Of a stretch of DNA of 64,000 bases, positions 24,913 to 33,853 are shown piece by piece. Below the pieces are notes generated by a model that saw only the letters and a list, made by a program, of their open reading frames with translations, was not told where the DNA came from and made no database searches. The stretch is from Mycobacterium sp. BK086 (GTDB taxonomy: Bacteria; Actinomycetota; Actinomycetes; Mycobacteriales; Mycobacteriaceae). Positions within the stretch are counted from its first letter, which is position 1; every line of letters starts with the position of its first letter. The stretch is taken from contig SNWL01000010.1 of assembly GCA_004362315.1 (NCBI GenBank), forward strand, positions 297,491 to 361,490, written 5' to 3'. The position numbers were made by a program, and so were the translations under genes.

Positions 24913-25431
24913 ATGGCGAATACGACTGGCGATGTTGTCGCCATCACCGGGTTGGTCAATCTGTACGGGATTGCCGTGGACAGCCAGCGCTGGGAGCTGT
25001 TCGACCGCATCTTTTCCGCCGACGTTCACGCCGACTACGGCGCGTCGTCTCACTGGACGGATCTCGACCAGTTCAAGTCTGATTTTGCTGCGTTTCACGA
25101 CCCGTTCGACTCGACCCAACACACCATGTCCACTCACGTGGTTCACGTCGACGGAGATCGTGCGCACAGCTTCTGCAACGGCGGCTGGCGCCTCGTCCGT
25201 AAAGCTGTGGACGGCAACCCGCTATGGGATGGCACCGGCTGGTACGACGACGCCTGGGTGCGCACAGGCCACGGGTGGCGTATCGCGCAACGAGTGTGCC
25301 GCATCACCTGGTGGACCGGTGACCCCTTCGTCAACGAAACGATCCCCGGGGTGAAATTCGAGTTGACCACCACGGTGCTGCGGCGCGAAGCCGACGCCGG
25401 GCGCATCGGCGTACTCACCGCGTGCGACTAG
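24913..25431 (+). CDS. SnoaL/NTF2-like protein
   Basis: From ATG 24913 (GGGGAGGG upstream) the protein has 172 residues. The cone-shaped NTF2-like fold is indicated by VVAITGLVNLYGIAVDSQRWELFDRIFSADVHADYG and the later GTGWYDDAWVRTGHGWRIAQRVCRITWW. Such proteins are small isomerases, dehydratases or hydrolases, or binding partners in catabolic operons. It is followed at 75 bp by an acyl-CoA dehydrogenase gene, so a common pathway is likely. The substrate cannot be read from sequence. Confidence 0.85.
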   Translation: MANTTGDVVAITGLVNLYGIAVDSQRWELFDRIFSADVHADYGASSHWTDLDQFKSDFAAFHDPFDSTQHTMSTHVVHVDGDRAHSFCNGGWRLVRKAVDGNPLWDGTGWYDDAWVRTGHGWRIAQRVCRITWWTGDPFVNETIPGVKFELTTTVLRREADAGRIGVLTACD

Positions 25432-25505
25432 TCGGTGGCGAACGAGGGGCAACTGGCCGCCAAAGTCATGAGGTTGATCACCAGAGGTGACCGCCGAGGG
25501 AGAAA

Positions 25506-26684
25506 ATGATGCAGTTGCACTTCGATGCCGACGTCGAGCGGTTCCGTGCTGAATTCACTTCGTTCCTCGACGAGCACGCCCCCGCGCAGGCCCAGACGTT
25601 CGAGCGGTCACGCTCGGCATCCCACATGCCGCAGTGGGCCAGGAATTGGCAGCGCGTACTTTTCGACAACGGATGGCTGCTGCCGGCGCAACCATCAGAG
25701 TTCGGCGGCCGCAACGCGACCGTGCTGCAGCACTTCGTCTACCTCCAGGAACTCTGCCGCAGGCGAATCTATCACAGCCTGAACCCTCAAGGCGTCAACA
25801 TCGTTGCTGCGTCATTGATTTCATTCGGCTCTGACTACCAGAAGGCCCAGTGGGCAATTCCGGTGTTACGTGCCGAGATGACGGCCTCGGTCGGCATGAG
25901 CGAACCTAGCGCAGGATCAGATCTGGCATCACTGCGCACACGCGCTGTGCTCGACGGCGACCACTTCATCGTCAATGGGCAGAAACTATGGACCTCGGGC
26001 GCCCACGACGCGGACTTCCTCCTGGCCTTCGTCCGTACCGACGCAGCGGCGCCCAAGCACCACGGCATCAGCGCGTTGATCGTCCCAACCAACCTCGACG
26101 GTGTCCAGTGTCGACCGTTCGCCGATCTGTGCGGCGAAGACAACAAGGACTTCAACGAAGTCTTCTTCACCGACGTGGCTGTACCTGCCGAGAACCTCGT
26201 CGGCGCCCTCAACGATGGATGGAGCGTCATCAACGGATCTCTGGGCCACGAACGGACCATGATGTGGCTTGGCTTCGCCGACCGAATCGACAATGCACTC
26301 GCCGATTTCCGGCCCCGGACCGAGTTGGAACGCGATCAATATGCGTCGATAGTGATGGACCATTACGCGCTCCACGCAATGGGTTCCACCGCATTATCAC
26401 GCGCCGCCCGAGGAGCACCGGACGCGGCGTCGGTGGCCATTCTCAAACTGTTCGGAGCTGAAGCCGAACTGCGTGCGACCGACGTGGCGCTGACAGCTGC
26501 CGGGACGGAGGGGCTGATTCACCCCTCCACGTCGGGCCGCTACGCGCACATGAACCATGACAGCTACTTCGCCAGCTGGTTTGAACGCTACGCCCGCAGC
26601 TTCTCCGGCACGATCGCCGGCGGAACCTCCGAGATTCAGCGCAATATCATCGCGACCCAGATCCTCAAACTTCCCCGACGCTGA
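25506..26684 (+). CDS. Acyl-CoA dehydrogenase (FadE type)
   Basis: The 392-residue protein shows the family features in order: N-terminal helical domain with GGRNATVLQHFVYLQEL, the FAD-contact segment SVGMSEPSAGSDLASL, the beta domain with VNGQKLWTSGAHDADFLL, and the C-terminal GTIAGGTSEIQRNIIATQIL. It should oxidise an acyl-CoA at the alpha-beta bond with FAD as cofactor. GAGGGAGAAA precedes ATG 25506. It follows the NTF2-like gene on the same strand and probably shares its control by the TetR at 24184. Confidence 0.9.
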   Translation: MMQLHFDADVERFRAEFTSFLDEHAPAQAQTFERSRSASHMPQWARNWQRVLFDNGWLLPAQPSEFGGRNATVLQHFVYLQELCRRRIYHSLNPQGVNIVAASLISFGSDYQKAQWAIPVLRAEMTASVGMSEPSAGSDLASLRTRAVLDGDHFIVNGQKLWTSGAHDADFLLAFVRTDAAAPKHHGISALIVPTNLDGVQCRPFADLCGEDNKDFNEVFFTDVAVPAENLVGALNDGWSVINGSLGHERTMMWLGFADRIDNALADFRPRTELERDQYASIVMDHYALHAMGSTALSRAARGAPDAASVAILKLFGAEAELRATDVALTAAGTEGLIHPSTSGRYAHMNHDSYFASWFERYARSFSGTIAGGTSEIQRNIIATQILKLPRR

Positions 26685-26780
26685 CCTAATTGACCGGCCT
26701 CGAAAGCCGGATGGCGCCTCGGTGGTCGAGCCGGATGCGCAGCCGTCACCCTGTGGTCGTGCGTGCGCGCTCACACCGAC

Positions 26781-27215
26781 TCAACCAGTGACACCGGCAT
26801 CGTCGCCGCCATGCACGACGTGCACGCTCGTCGGCTCACCGCCTGGCCCCATCGGCGAATCGAACTCGAGCACCGAGCACACCGGATTGCTGTGCGAGGC
26901 GAACAGATACTCCTCGTCCTCCTTGATCGACGGCAACCGATCCGGTGAGCCGATCACGCGTTGCGATGCCTCGAAATCCTCACGGCTGTTCCACCAAATC
27001 TCCATCAGGCAGTCAAAGCCGGGGTCGATGACCTCGCCGGTCACCGGATTGCGCTCCGGCGTGAGATAGCGCCGCACATACCGCACAGCGTTCGGAATCG
27101 AGGGCGTGCGTCCCGCTCGCTCAGACAAGCGAGAGTGCTGATGCTCGTAGTAGTTCATGAACTCCTGCATGGACATGTCCGGGCGCTTACGAAAAAAGCA
27201 GACTTGCTTGAACAT
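26781..27215 (-). CDS. EthD-domain protein
   Basis: The 144-residue protein begins MFKQVCFFRKRPDMSMQEF and continues NYYEHQHSRLSE, the EthD ferredoxin-like barrel pattern; FDCLMEIWWNSREDFEAS is the second characteristic segment. I chose ATG 27215 (GGGGAA 4 bases upstream) over the longer frame from 27566, which crosses the palindromic operator. EthD proteins accompany oxygenases and catabolic enzymes and may act as small isomerases or lyases. It is divergent from the amidohydrolase cluster and shares its operator region. Confidence 0.85.
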   Translation of the reverse strand: MFKQVCFFRKRPDMSMQEFMNYYEHQHSRLSERAGRTPSIPNAVRYVRRYLTPERNPVTGEVIDPGFDCLMEIWWNSREDFEASQRVIGSPDRLPSIKEDEEYLFASHSNPVCSVLEFDSPMGPGGEPTSVHVVHGGDDAGVTG

Positions 27216-27282
27216 TCGTTCCCCACTTTCTCTGTGGACCCGACGATGCACTTTGGCTCGTTGAGAAACGGTGAGATATCCG

Positions 27283-27299
27283 TTAGAGTCGGACTCTAA
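27283..27299. promoter_or_regulatory. Perfect 17-bp palindrome, likely TetR-type operator
   Basis: TTAGAGTC and GACTCTAA flank a single G. CTAGAG follows as an extra half-site at 27302-27307. It lies between the divergent EthD gene and the amidohydrolase operon. A TTTAGAGT half-site also occurs near 31682. Confidence 0.65.
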
Positions 27300-27389
27300 T
27301 CTACTAGAGTTGGTTGACCGCGGGCGGGACTTCGGTGCGTACTGATGTGTCGCGCAATATGACTGGCAACTTCGGGAGGCCGTGCCGCA

Positions 27390-27665
27390 GTGCAGTACGT
27401 CGACGAAACCGCGGTTCTGCTGACCGACGCCCGCGTCCGCATCTTCTTTCCGTCGAATCAGGAGCTGCGCACGTCGGTCATGCGGGAGCCGTTCGCCAGC
27501 CGGGGCTTCGCCGACTATGCGATGGATCTGTTCCCCGCCCGGGCGGGAAACACCTTGACTGTGCACGCGACCCTGAAGACCAATATCCCGGTTCTGAACC
27601 CGAGTGGGTCCCGGTCGCGTCCGCCGCCGGTGCGGCTCAATAGCGCAAGCAAGGAGGCCGCGTGA
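27390..27665 (+). CDS. Small hypothetical protein preceding the amidohydrolase
   Basis: The 91-residue frame from GTG 27390 has no family I recognise. It starts MQYVDETAVLLTDARVRIFF and is alpha/beta-looking until about 65, after which it becomes Pro/Ser-rich. Its stop overlaps the GTG start of the amidohydrolase (GTGA), which argues that it is translated. It may be a small accessory subunit or a remnant of a larger gene. Confidence 0.55.
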   Translation: MQYVDETAVLLTDARVRIFFPSNQELRTSVMREPFASRGFADYAMDLFPARAGNTLTVHATLKTNIPVLNPSGSRSRPPPVRLNSASKEAA

Positions 27666-28804
27666 CTACCTACACCAACCCTCGGGTGCCCGCCACCGAA
27701 CGGATCGCCGTGCGATGCGTAGACGCGGACGTGCACCCGATGCCCAAACGGGGTCAGCTCATCGAGTACATCCCCGAGCCCTGGCGCAGCAATTACTTCA
27801 CGAATCACGCGGTTGGCGACCTGATCTATTACGACGCACCCGATTACGCTCACGCCTACGCGATGCGTGTCGATGCTTTTCCTTCCGACGGTGAATTCGC
27901 CTGCAGCGACCCCGAGATGGCGTTTCGTCAACTCATCATGGAGGCCGGATCGGACATCGCCATTCTCGAACCCGCGGCCTACCCCGCGCGGATACCGGAG
28001 GCCGAGCATGCGATCAACTCAGCACTCAACCACTGGCAGGCCAATCACTGGCTCGACAGCCACAACAACTGGCACGAGCGCTGGCGTGGCTCGATCTGTG
28101 TCGCAGTAGAAGCGCCTGAACTGGCTGCCCTAGAAATCGAGAAGTGGTCAGACCATCGGTTCATGGCGCAGGTTCTGATCAAAGCCGAGCGCCGACCGTC
28201 GTGGGGCGATCGGAAATACGACCCGATCTGGGCCGCGGCCACCAAGCACGACATCACCGTCAGCTGCCACCTCTCCCGTGGCCAATTCGACGAATTGCCC
28301 ATCCCGCCGGTGGGATTCCCGAGCTACAACCACGATTTCATGGTCAGCTACTCACTGCTGGCCGCCAACCAGGTGATGAGCCTGATCTTCGACGGCACGT
28401 TCGACCGGTTTCCCACTTTGCGGATTGTTTTCGTCGAGCACGCATTCACCTGGATCTTGCCGTTGATGTGGCGGATGGACGCCATCTACGCCAAGCGCAA
28501 ATCGTGGATGGACATCAAACGCAAGCCCAGCGACTACGTCAAAGACCACATTAAGTTCACCACCCAGCCGCTGGACTACCCCGAAGACAAAACGGAACTC
28601 CGCCGAGCGTTGGAATGGATGGAGTGTGAGAAGATCCTGCTGTTCAGCAGCGACTACCCACATTGGACGTTCGACGATCCGCGTTGGCTGGTCAAACATC
28701 TGCCTGAGCACGCCCGTGAGGCCATCATGTTCCGCAACGGCATCCAGACCTACAAGCTGCCCGACACGGTGCCTGCCATCGAGGGCCAGGCCCGGGTGTT
28801 CTGA
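27662..28804 (+). CDS. Amidohydrolase_2 family protein
   Basis: The 380-residue protein resembles the amidohydrolase/decarboxylase family PF04909: a metal-site strand CVDADVHPMP near the N-terminus, VEAPELAALEIEKW, HLSRGQF, VEHAFTWILPLMWRMD, and the C-terminal SSDYPHWTFDDPRW with the conserved Asp. Members act on ring-cleavage products, often as decarboxylases or hydrolases. The start is GTG 27662, overlapping the upstream ORF. It is followed by an alpha/beta hydrolase at 63 bp, so the two probably act in one degradation pathway. Confidence 0.88.
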   Translation: MTTYTNPRVPATERIAVRCVDADVHPMPKRGQLIEYIPEPWRSNYFTNHAVGDLIYYDAPDYAHAYAMRVDAFPSDGEFACSDPEMAFRQLIMEAGSDIAILEPAAYPARIPEAEHAINSALNHWQANHWLDSHNNWHERWRGSICVAVEAPELAALEIEKWSDHRFMAQVLIKAERRPSWGDRKYDPIWAAATKHDITVSCHLSRGQFDELPIPPVGFPSYNHDFMVSYSLLAANQVMSLIFDGTFDRFPTLRIVFVEHAFTWILPLMWRMDAIYAKRKSWMDIKRKPSDYVKDHIKFTTQPLDYPEDKTELRRALEWMECEKILLFSSDYPHWTFDDPRWLVKHLPEHAREAIMFRNGIQTYKLPDTVPAIEGQARVF

Positions 28805-28867
28805 CGTGGTATCCGCGCTGACATTTTTCAGGAACCCAACGGCGACGACCGCGCGGGTGGTGCAGTC

Positions 28868-29776
28868 GTGACGACGCCGATAATGCGGACGCCAAAGCTC
28901 GACGGACGCGAGAAGATCATGGAGATCAACGGCGGAAACGTCGTCTACGAAATCCTGGGCGACACTGGAGAGTTCGTCGTTCTGACCCCAGGTGGCCGCT
29001 ACAGCAAAGACATCCCAGGACTGCGGCCGCTGGCGCAGAAGTTGGTCGACGGCGGCTACCGTGTGTTGTTGTGGGACCGCCCCAACTGCGGCAAGTCTGA
29101 TGTGCAGTTCTACGGCGACAGCGAATCACACATGCGCGCTCATACCCTGCAGCAGCTGATCACCAAGCTTGAAATCGGCCCCTGCATCATCGCGGGAGGC
29201 AGCGGCGGAGCACGCGATTCGCTGATCACCGCAATGCACTATCCCGAAATCGTCACCAAGCTGGTGGTGTGGAACATCGTGGGGGGTGTCTATGGCTCAT
29301 TCGTGCTCGGCGCCTATTACATCGTGCCAAGCATCCTGGCTGTGCGTGGCGAGGGGATGAAAGCGGTTGCCCGACTGGATGAATGGCAGGAATGCATCAA
29401 GGCCAGTGCTGTCAACGAAGAACGTATACTCGCCCTCGATGCCGATGAGTTCCTCAAACTCATGCTCCGCTGGCTCAATGCGTTCGTACCCAAGCCCGGT
29501 CAAACCATTCCCGGTGTCGCAGACGAGATGTTCGACAACATCACTGTGCCAACGCTGATCATCCGCGGCGGAGAGAACGACTTGGATCACCCCAAGCGGA
29601 CCTCCCTGGAGATCAACTGCTTGATCAAGGGATCGCAGCTAATTGACCCGCCCTGGCCGGAGGACGCCTGGGAGCGAGCCGGTGAGGACCGCGCTTCGGG
29701 AAAAGTGCAGCGCTTCAACTTGTTCGATACCTGGGAGCAGGCGGCCCCCGCGATCCTGTCCTTCTTGAACGCCTAA
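28868..29776 (+). CDS. Alpha/beta hydrolase
   Basis: The 302-residue protein has the alpha/beta hydrolase pattern: TPGGRYSKDIPGLRPLA (oxyanion region), VLLWDRPNCGKSD, nucleophile elbow GGSGGARDS, then TVPTLIIRGGENDLDHP with the likely acid. The nucleophile is the Ser of G-x-S-x-G. The start is GTG 28868. It resembles hydrolases of meta-cleavage or ester degradation, and its place behind an amidohydrolase supports a catabolic role. The C-terminal catalytic His is not obvious from motif alone. Confidence 0.85.
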   Translation: MTTPIMRTPKLDGREKIMEINGGNVVYEILGDTGEFVVLTPGGRYSKDIPGLRPLAQKLVDGGYRVLLWDRPNCGKSDVQFYGDSESHMRAHTLQQLITKLEIGPCIIAGGSGGARDSLITAMHYPEIVTKLVVWNIVGGVYGSFVLGAYYIVPSILAVRGEGMKAVARLDEWQECIKASAVNEERILALDADEFLKLMLRWLNAFVPKPGQTIPGVADEMFDNITVPTLIIRGGENDLDHPKRTSLEINCLIKGSQLIDPPWPEDAWERAGEDRASGKVQRFNLFDTWEQAAPAILSFLNA

Positions 29777-30169
29777 GGCCGGCCGGCGCCAACAATTCGC
29801 GACACCTAGCCTACCGCGCGCCGAACATCGTGCCGACTGGAGTCGACACGATGTTCGTACCCGCTCCGGCGAGGGAGGAGCCGACGATGCTACCGACACG
29901 AGATCTATTGTCGCGACGGCTGGGCGCTCGCGGCTTCGGCGCGTGCGACTGACCATACCGCCGGGCACCCGTCAGCTCGTCCCCTGAGGTCGCTCTGCGA
30001 GCGACACCCAGCGAGGGGGCGGGCTCACCTCGCTGATGGGCGCTTCCGTGCAGTCGATGAGGGTGCCTTTGCCCCCGGAACTTTGGCGGCGTTTCGCCGA
30101 AAGCCGCAGCCGCATAACCGTCGTCGGTCAATGTGAACACCTCGGGACAAAGCGCCGCACTGACCGTGC
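29777..30169. other. Intergenic region, decayed
   Basis: I see no intact gene. The region lies where the rest of the P450 pseudogene would be expected, but no heme-binding motif can be found in any frame. Confidence 0.5.
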
Positions 30170-30732
30170 AGCACATCGAGTGGACTGTGCGCCAACGACT
30201 ACGGTCCGTGCTGCCACTCCGCCAACAGCGTCAAGGGGCGGCGAAACCATTAACGACGTCACCGTCGCCAGGTGCGAGAAACGCATCCATCACAAGGTCG
30301 GCCAGCTGTCACATCGCGTTCGCGTTCTCCCTGAGGCGCTTCGGTGTGATCAACCGCATCAACAGTGCACGGTGACTGGTGCGCACCGGCGGGAGCTTAG
30401 TCGCCGAATGGAATCTCGTCGCGATGCGCTGCGATGAGGGCAGCAATGTGTCTTCCCGCCTCAGCGGTACAGGGAAACCAAGGAAAGGGGCCGGGGGACA
30501 CCGTGATGCACGAAGAGAACGTCTCCGCGTCGTTGTAAACATCCACGGCCGCTTGCCATCCCGACACCGTCGCGACCTCGTGATGAGGTTCACGGACAAC
30601 GGGGCAGCGCGTACGCAACGACTCAAAGAACCGGTACGGGTCCGCGGCAACATGCAGATCGCGAATGTAGTTGACCGACATCGGGTCGTCTGCCATGTGC
30701 AACCTGCCTTCCTCGGCCCGATGCATCTCCAT
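30170..30732 (-). pseudogene. Frameshifted and truncated cytochrome P450
   Basis: The first frame gives MSVNYIRDLHVAADPYRFFE and SGWQAAVDVYNDAETFSSCI, then stops near 30397. A second frame continues TSHRALLMRLITPKRLRENA, the P450 region after the B helix, and a third adds ADLVMDAFLAPGDGDVVNGF. At least two frameshifts and a missing C-terminal half, including the Cys loop, mean that it cannot make an enzyme. The start is either 30732 or 30696. It is divergent from the TetR gene at 30887. Confidence 0.8.
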
Positions 30733-30872
30733 TTTCTCAGAGTGGCATTTGCGGCGGCGTTGGGTCCACGCGGCGGACACGCCGCACCACGCCACAGAGA
30801 GAGATACGGCAACTCGCCGATTTGATGCCCGAATACTTGAAGCTATCGCCGGGCCGGGCTGACCTCCGTGGC

Positions 30873-30887
30873 TAAGATTACGTCTTG
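30873..30887 (+). promoter_or_regulatory. -10 element and leaderless start of the second TetR gene
   Basis: TAAGAT at 30873-30878 is followed after 8 bases by the GTG at 30887, with no ribosome site between. Confidence 0.45.
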
Positions 30888-31561
30888 TGGAGCGGCGCAA
30901 ACCCGACGGCGACGAGCGTCGCCGAACGCTGTGTGACGCGGCGATTCGACTTCTCGCCGACGAGGGCGCCAAGGGGTTGAGCCACCCAAGAGTCGACCGT
31001 CAAGCTGGAGTGCCCGCCGGGAGTACGTCGTTCTATTTTCGTACGCGCTCGGCCCTGTTGCTCGCCGTGGCTAAACGTCTTTGCGAACTGGACTTGGCGG
31101 ACTTCACCCGGGCAGCCGAGGCGCTTGACGACAACGATGTGAGCGCCCACGAACCTTCGGCGCTTGCTACCACGATCATGGCCTCAGCGCATGAACCCGG
31201 GTTGAGCCGCACGAAGGCACGCTTTGAACTGCTGCTTCATGCGAACCGCGAACCGGCGATCGCTGATGTGTTCCGGGCTAACTTTGCGTTGTTCACCCAG
31301 TTGCACCGAGACCTCGTCATCCGATCGCAACCTAACGGGCAACTCGATCGGGCGGTGATTGACGAACAGGTTGGCGGGGTCATGAGTTTCGTCAGCGGCG
31401 TGTTGATGAGGCTGGCCGCCGGTGACCGGCCAGTTACGAGCGCCGAGCACCTAGACCAGCTGCTGGCCGGCGTCATCAACGGCATCGCCCACGCACGTCA
31501 CGTGGGCCCGTCGCGGCCGGAATCGCTGGCCAATGCACGCCGAGCCTCGGCCAGGACCTGA
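30887..31561 (+). CDS. TetR-family repressor
   Basis: The 224-residue protein begins with a TetR helix-turn-helix (RRRTLCDAAIRLLADEGAKG, then RQAGVPAGSTSFYFRTRSALL) and has a variable C-terminal domain. The start is GTG 30887, probably leaderless. Its natural target may have been the divergent P450, now broken, or the amidohydrolase cluster. The nitroreductase-like gene downstream is another candidate because AT-rich repeats lie before it. Confidence 0.88.
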   Translation: MERRKPDGDERRRTLCDAAIRLLADEGAKGLSHPRVDRQAGVPAGSTSFYFRTRSALLLAVAKRLCELDLADFTRAAEALDDNDVSAHEPSALATTIMASAHEPGLSRTKARFELLLHANREPAIADVFRANFALFTQLHRDLVIRSQPNGQLDRAVIDEQVGGVMSFVSGVLMRLAAGDRPVTSAEHLDQLLAGVINGIAHARHVGPSRPESLANARRASART

Positions 31562-31648
31562 GTGGACAACGCCGGCCGGCGGTGCGCAGCCCCGTGATCC
31601 CCGCCATCCGGTTCGAAGGGACAGCTTCTTCTTAACGGATTGTCCTGC

Positions 31649-31680
31649 CATCTAATAATCCTGCCACCCAGCATCTAATA
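31649..31680. repeat. Direct repeat of CATCTAATA
   Basis: CATCTAATA occurs at 31649-31657 and 31672-31680, 23 bp apart from start to start, in an AT-rich gap between the TetR gene and the nitroreductase-like gene. The spacing of about two helical turns suits a regulator site. Confidence 0.45.
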
Positions 31681-31862
31681 GTTTAGAGTATGGGTGGGCG
31701 CGTGTACAGACTAGAACGGCTCGGCGCATGCGCCGCTTACGTCGCCCCTGTCCTCGTCCACGGCGCACTTATCGAGCGGCCGCCGCCGACAGAGGACTGA
31801 TGGAAACCTGCTGGCATCTCCAGCTGCTAGACGACAAGAAGTCCAAACAGGAAGAACGCCAG

Positions 31863-32351
31863 ATGAACGATGCAAGTGCGGCGGCAATTCGGGCCGGTCG
31901 AGGCAATTGGGCAACAGAACACCGTCAGATGTATCTGGACTCAGGCGGGACTCGGGGCCACATTATGGACATCTCCGACGTCGGCGGACATACCTTGACA
32001 ACCCACTGCTTACTCAAGACGAGCGGCCGGCGGTCCGGCCGGACGTTCATCAACCCCCTCATTTATGGCACCTTCGCGGGCGAGGTGGTAATCGTCGCGT
32101 CGAAGGGTGGAGCGGACCGGCACCCCGACTGGTATCTCAACATCCGCGCACACAAGTACGTCGAATTTCAAATCGCCACACAGGCCTTCCGCGCCAGCTG
32201 GCGCGAACCCGAAGGTATTGAGCGCAAGGCGGTTTGGCGATACATGGTGAGCATCTTTCCCCCCTATTCTGCATACCAGGAATCCACTGACCGCGCGATA
32301 CCACTCGTGCTGATGGACGCGCTGGAACCAACCGACTCGTTCGGTGTCTAA
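31863..32351 (+). CDS. Deazaflavin (F420)-dependent nitroreductase-like protein
   Basis: The 162-residue protein matches the DDN/FGD-type split-barrel family of mycobacteria: LLKTSGRRSGRTFINPLIYG, EVVIVASKGGADRHPDWYLNI and HKYVEFQI are characteristic. These proteins use reduced F420 to reduce quinones or nitroaromatics. I chose ATG 31863 with GGAAG 8 bases upstream; an in-frame ATG at 31800 is also possible. It lies immediately before an IS21-like end, so any downstream partner may be lost. Confidence 0.88.
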   Translation: MNDASAAAIRAGRGNWATEHRQMYLDSGGTRGHIMDISDVGGHTLTTHCLLKTSGRRSGRTFINPLIYGTFAGEVVIVASKGGADRHPDWYLNIRAHKYVEFQIATQAFRASWREPEGIERKAVWRYMVSIFPPYSAYQESTDRAIPLVLMDALEPTDSFGV

Positions 32352-32434
32352 CTCCGTCCAAGGTTGGGCACTTCAGTGACGGCTTTGTCGGGTCGGAAGC
32401 GACGATGAACAGATGGCTGGTCGGAAGCGGCATC

Positions 32435-32493
32435 GTCTCAGCCAACTTGACATTCTCACAGTTAGCGGATGACAACATGACTGAGACCGGACA
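32435..32493 (+). mobile_element. Solo IS21-like end, 59-bp unit
   Basis: The unit has the same length as and high similarity to 16127-16185, beginning GTCTCAG and ending GAGACCGGACA. It borders the truncated TnsA-like gene, which suggests that an insertion sequence landed here and was later deleted. Confidence 0.6.
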
Positions 32494-32500
32494 GTCGTAG

Positions 32501-33081
32501 GTAGACAGCGTTGGCCGGCCAGTTGCCCCCGATGTTGCGAGCCGGCAGGTGGGCGCCGAGGTGAGCGGCGTGCCGGTCGAGACTGCTGAGCATATCCGGT
32601 GGTTTTATTCGTGGAGCGGCAAACGCAACTATGACGGCCGGTGGTGGCTCTCCACGTCGCGTAGGCATGTGTGTTCGAGTCGCTGTTAGAGCGTGATGCC
32701 TTGATGGTGGCGGACTTCACCGCGGAGGTGGTCGTCGTTTCTGCTCAGCCGCTGGCGTTTCTGTGGCCGTGTGGCACTGTGCATGCGGCGCACCACGTTC
32801 CGGACTCTTTCTTGCGGCTCTCGGACGGCGGCGGCTGCGTCGTAGACGTCAAACGCGCCGACGTCCTCGCGCGTGCGCAATCCCAGATTGCATTAGCGGA
32901 GGCAGCGTGCGCCGAGATCGGCTGGCAGTACTGCGTCTTCACCGGCGTCGCCCCCACGCTGGACCAGAACATGCGCTGGTTGTCTGGTTACCGCCACGAC
33001 CGCTACCGGCCCGCCCGAAGCGTGCTGGCCGTCGTCGACGACGTGTTCAGCAGCACTGCCCCGCTGTCCGAGGGTGCGTGA
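32501..33081 (+). pseudogene. TnsA-like transposition endonuclease, frameshifted
   Basis: The first frame (32501 to about 32674) gives RWFYSWSGKRNYDGRWWLST followed by SRRHVC. A one-base loss then shifts to the frame FESLLERDALMVADF, HHVPDSFLRLSDG and GGCVVDVKRAD. Together these match actinobacterial TnsA-like proteins, with catalytic Glu (LLERD), Asp (VPDSF) and Lys (VDVK) all present. There is no start codon before the IS21-like end at 32493, so the 5' end is cut off as well. No TnsB-like transposase follows. Confidence 0.65.
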
Positions 33082-33385
33082 TGGGCGACCGCACGGTGCG
33101 CACTGCCGGTGAGCATCATGTTCCAGCCTCGCGCAGGGTACGAATATATTGCGACAGTGTGGATTTCGGGATCGAGCGACCGTTGACATTCAGGCAGTCG
33201 GTGCAGGGTCGCGGAAGCTCACGCTGGCTCAAAAGGAGCTCGCCGCCAACCCGTAACATCGAACACTGTTGTCAAGCAACGAGTCGGCATCGTCGACGCG
33301 TCCGCCTTGCCTACGGGATGGCCGAGTCCTGCGGTGTGCTGGGCACCCGGCAGTTCTCGGCTCGACGATACGACCCAGCGGAGCG
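33082..33385. other. Short stretch without a recognisable gene
   Basis: A frame begins immediately at the TnsA-like stop (TGATG), but the translation shows no transposase or other family motif. It may be the decayed partner of TnsA. Confidence 0.4.
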
Positions 33386-33853
33386 TCACCCAGACCGTGA
33401 TTGAGCCCTGACGCCTATCACCGCGAAGCCCAACCGCTCGTAGAAAGCCTGCGTCGCATCACGACGTGGGAATCCGGGTCCGGGAAGTCCAACTTCGAAT
33501 TGTGAAATCTCGGGCGCAGCTTCATCCCGCAAGAATTTGATCAGCCGTGCTCCGATGCCATGACTGCGCCATGAACTGGTCACCCAAAGCTCCTGGATCA
33601 AACAGTATTGGCCGCCCGCCCTCAAGGCCGCCTGTTTCGAATACGTGAGCACCCCGGCGATCTCACGCGACTCAGACTCTCGCGCTACGAGCACACCGCC
33701 GACATGGCGCGACACCAAGAACTGGTACGTAGATTCGAAATTCGCCATCATCCGCGCAACATCGCCACTCAGCTCTACCAGCAGTGACGCGATGGCGGTA
33801 CGCACGTCTTCCAAATCACTCCGGTCGGCGAACCGCACATCGAAATTTGTCAC
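33386..33853 (-). CDS. GNAT-family acetyltransferase
   Basis: From GTG 33853 (AGAGGG upstream) the protein has 155 residues. The acetyl-CoA site is clear in IQELWVTSSWRSHGIGARLI (R-x-x-G-x-G/A type), followed by QAFYERLGF near the C-terminus. It should acetylate a small molecule or a protein N-terminus or lysine. The longer frame from 33964 lacks a ribosome site. Neighbours give no substrate hint. Confidence 0.88.
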   Translation of the reverse strand: MTNFDVRFADRSDLEDVRTAIASLLVELSGDVARMMANFESTYQFLVSRHVGGVLVARESESREIAGVLTYSKQAALRAGGQYCLIQELWVTSSWRSHGIGARLIKFLRDEAAPEISQFEVGLPGPGFPRRDATQAFYERLGFAVIGVRAQSRSG

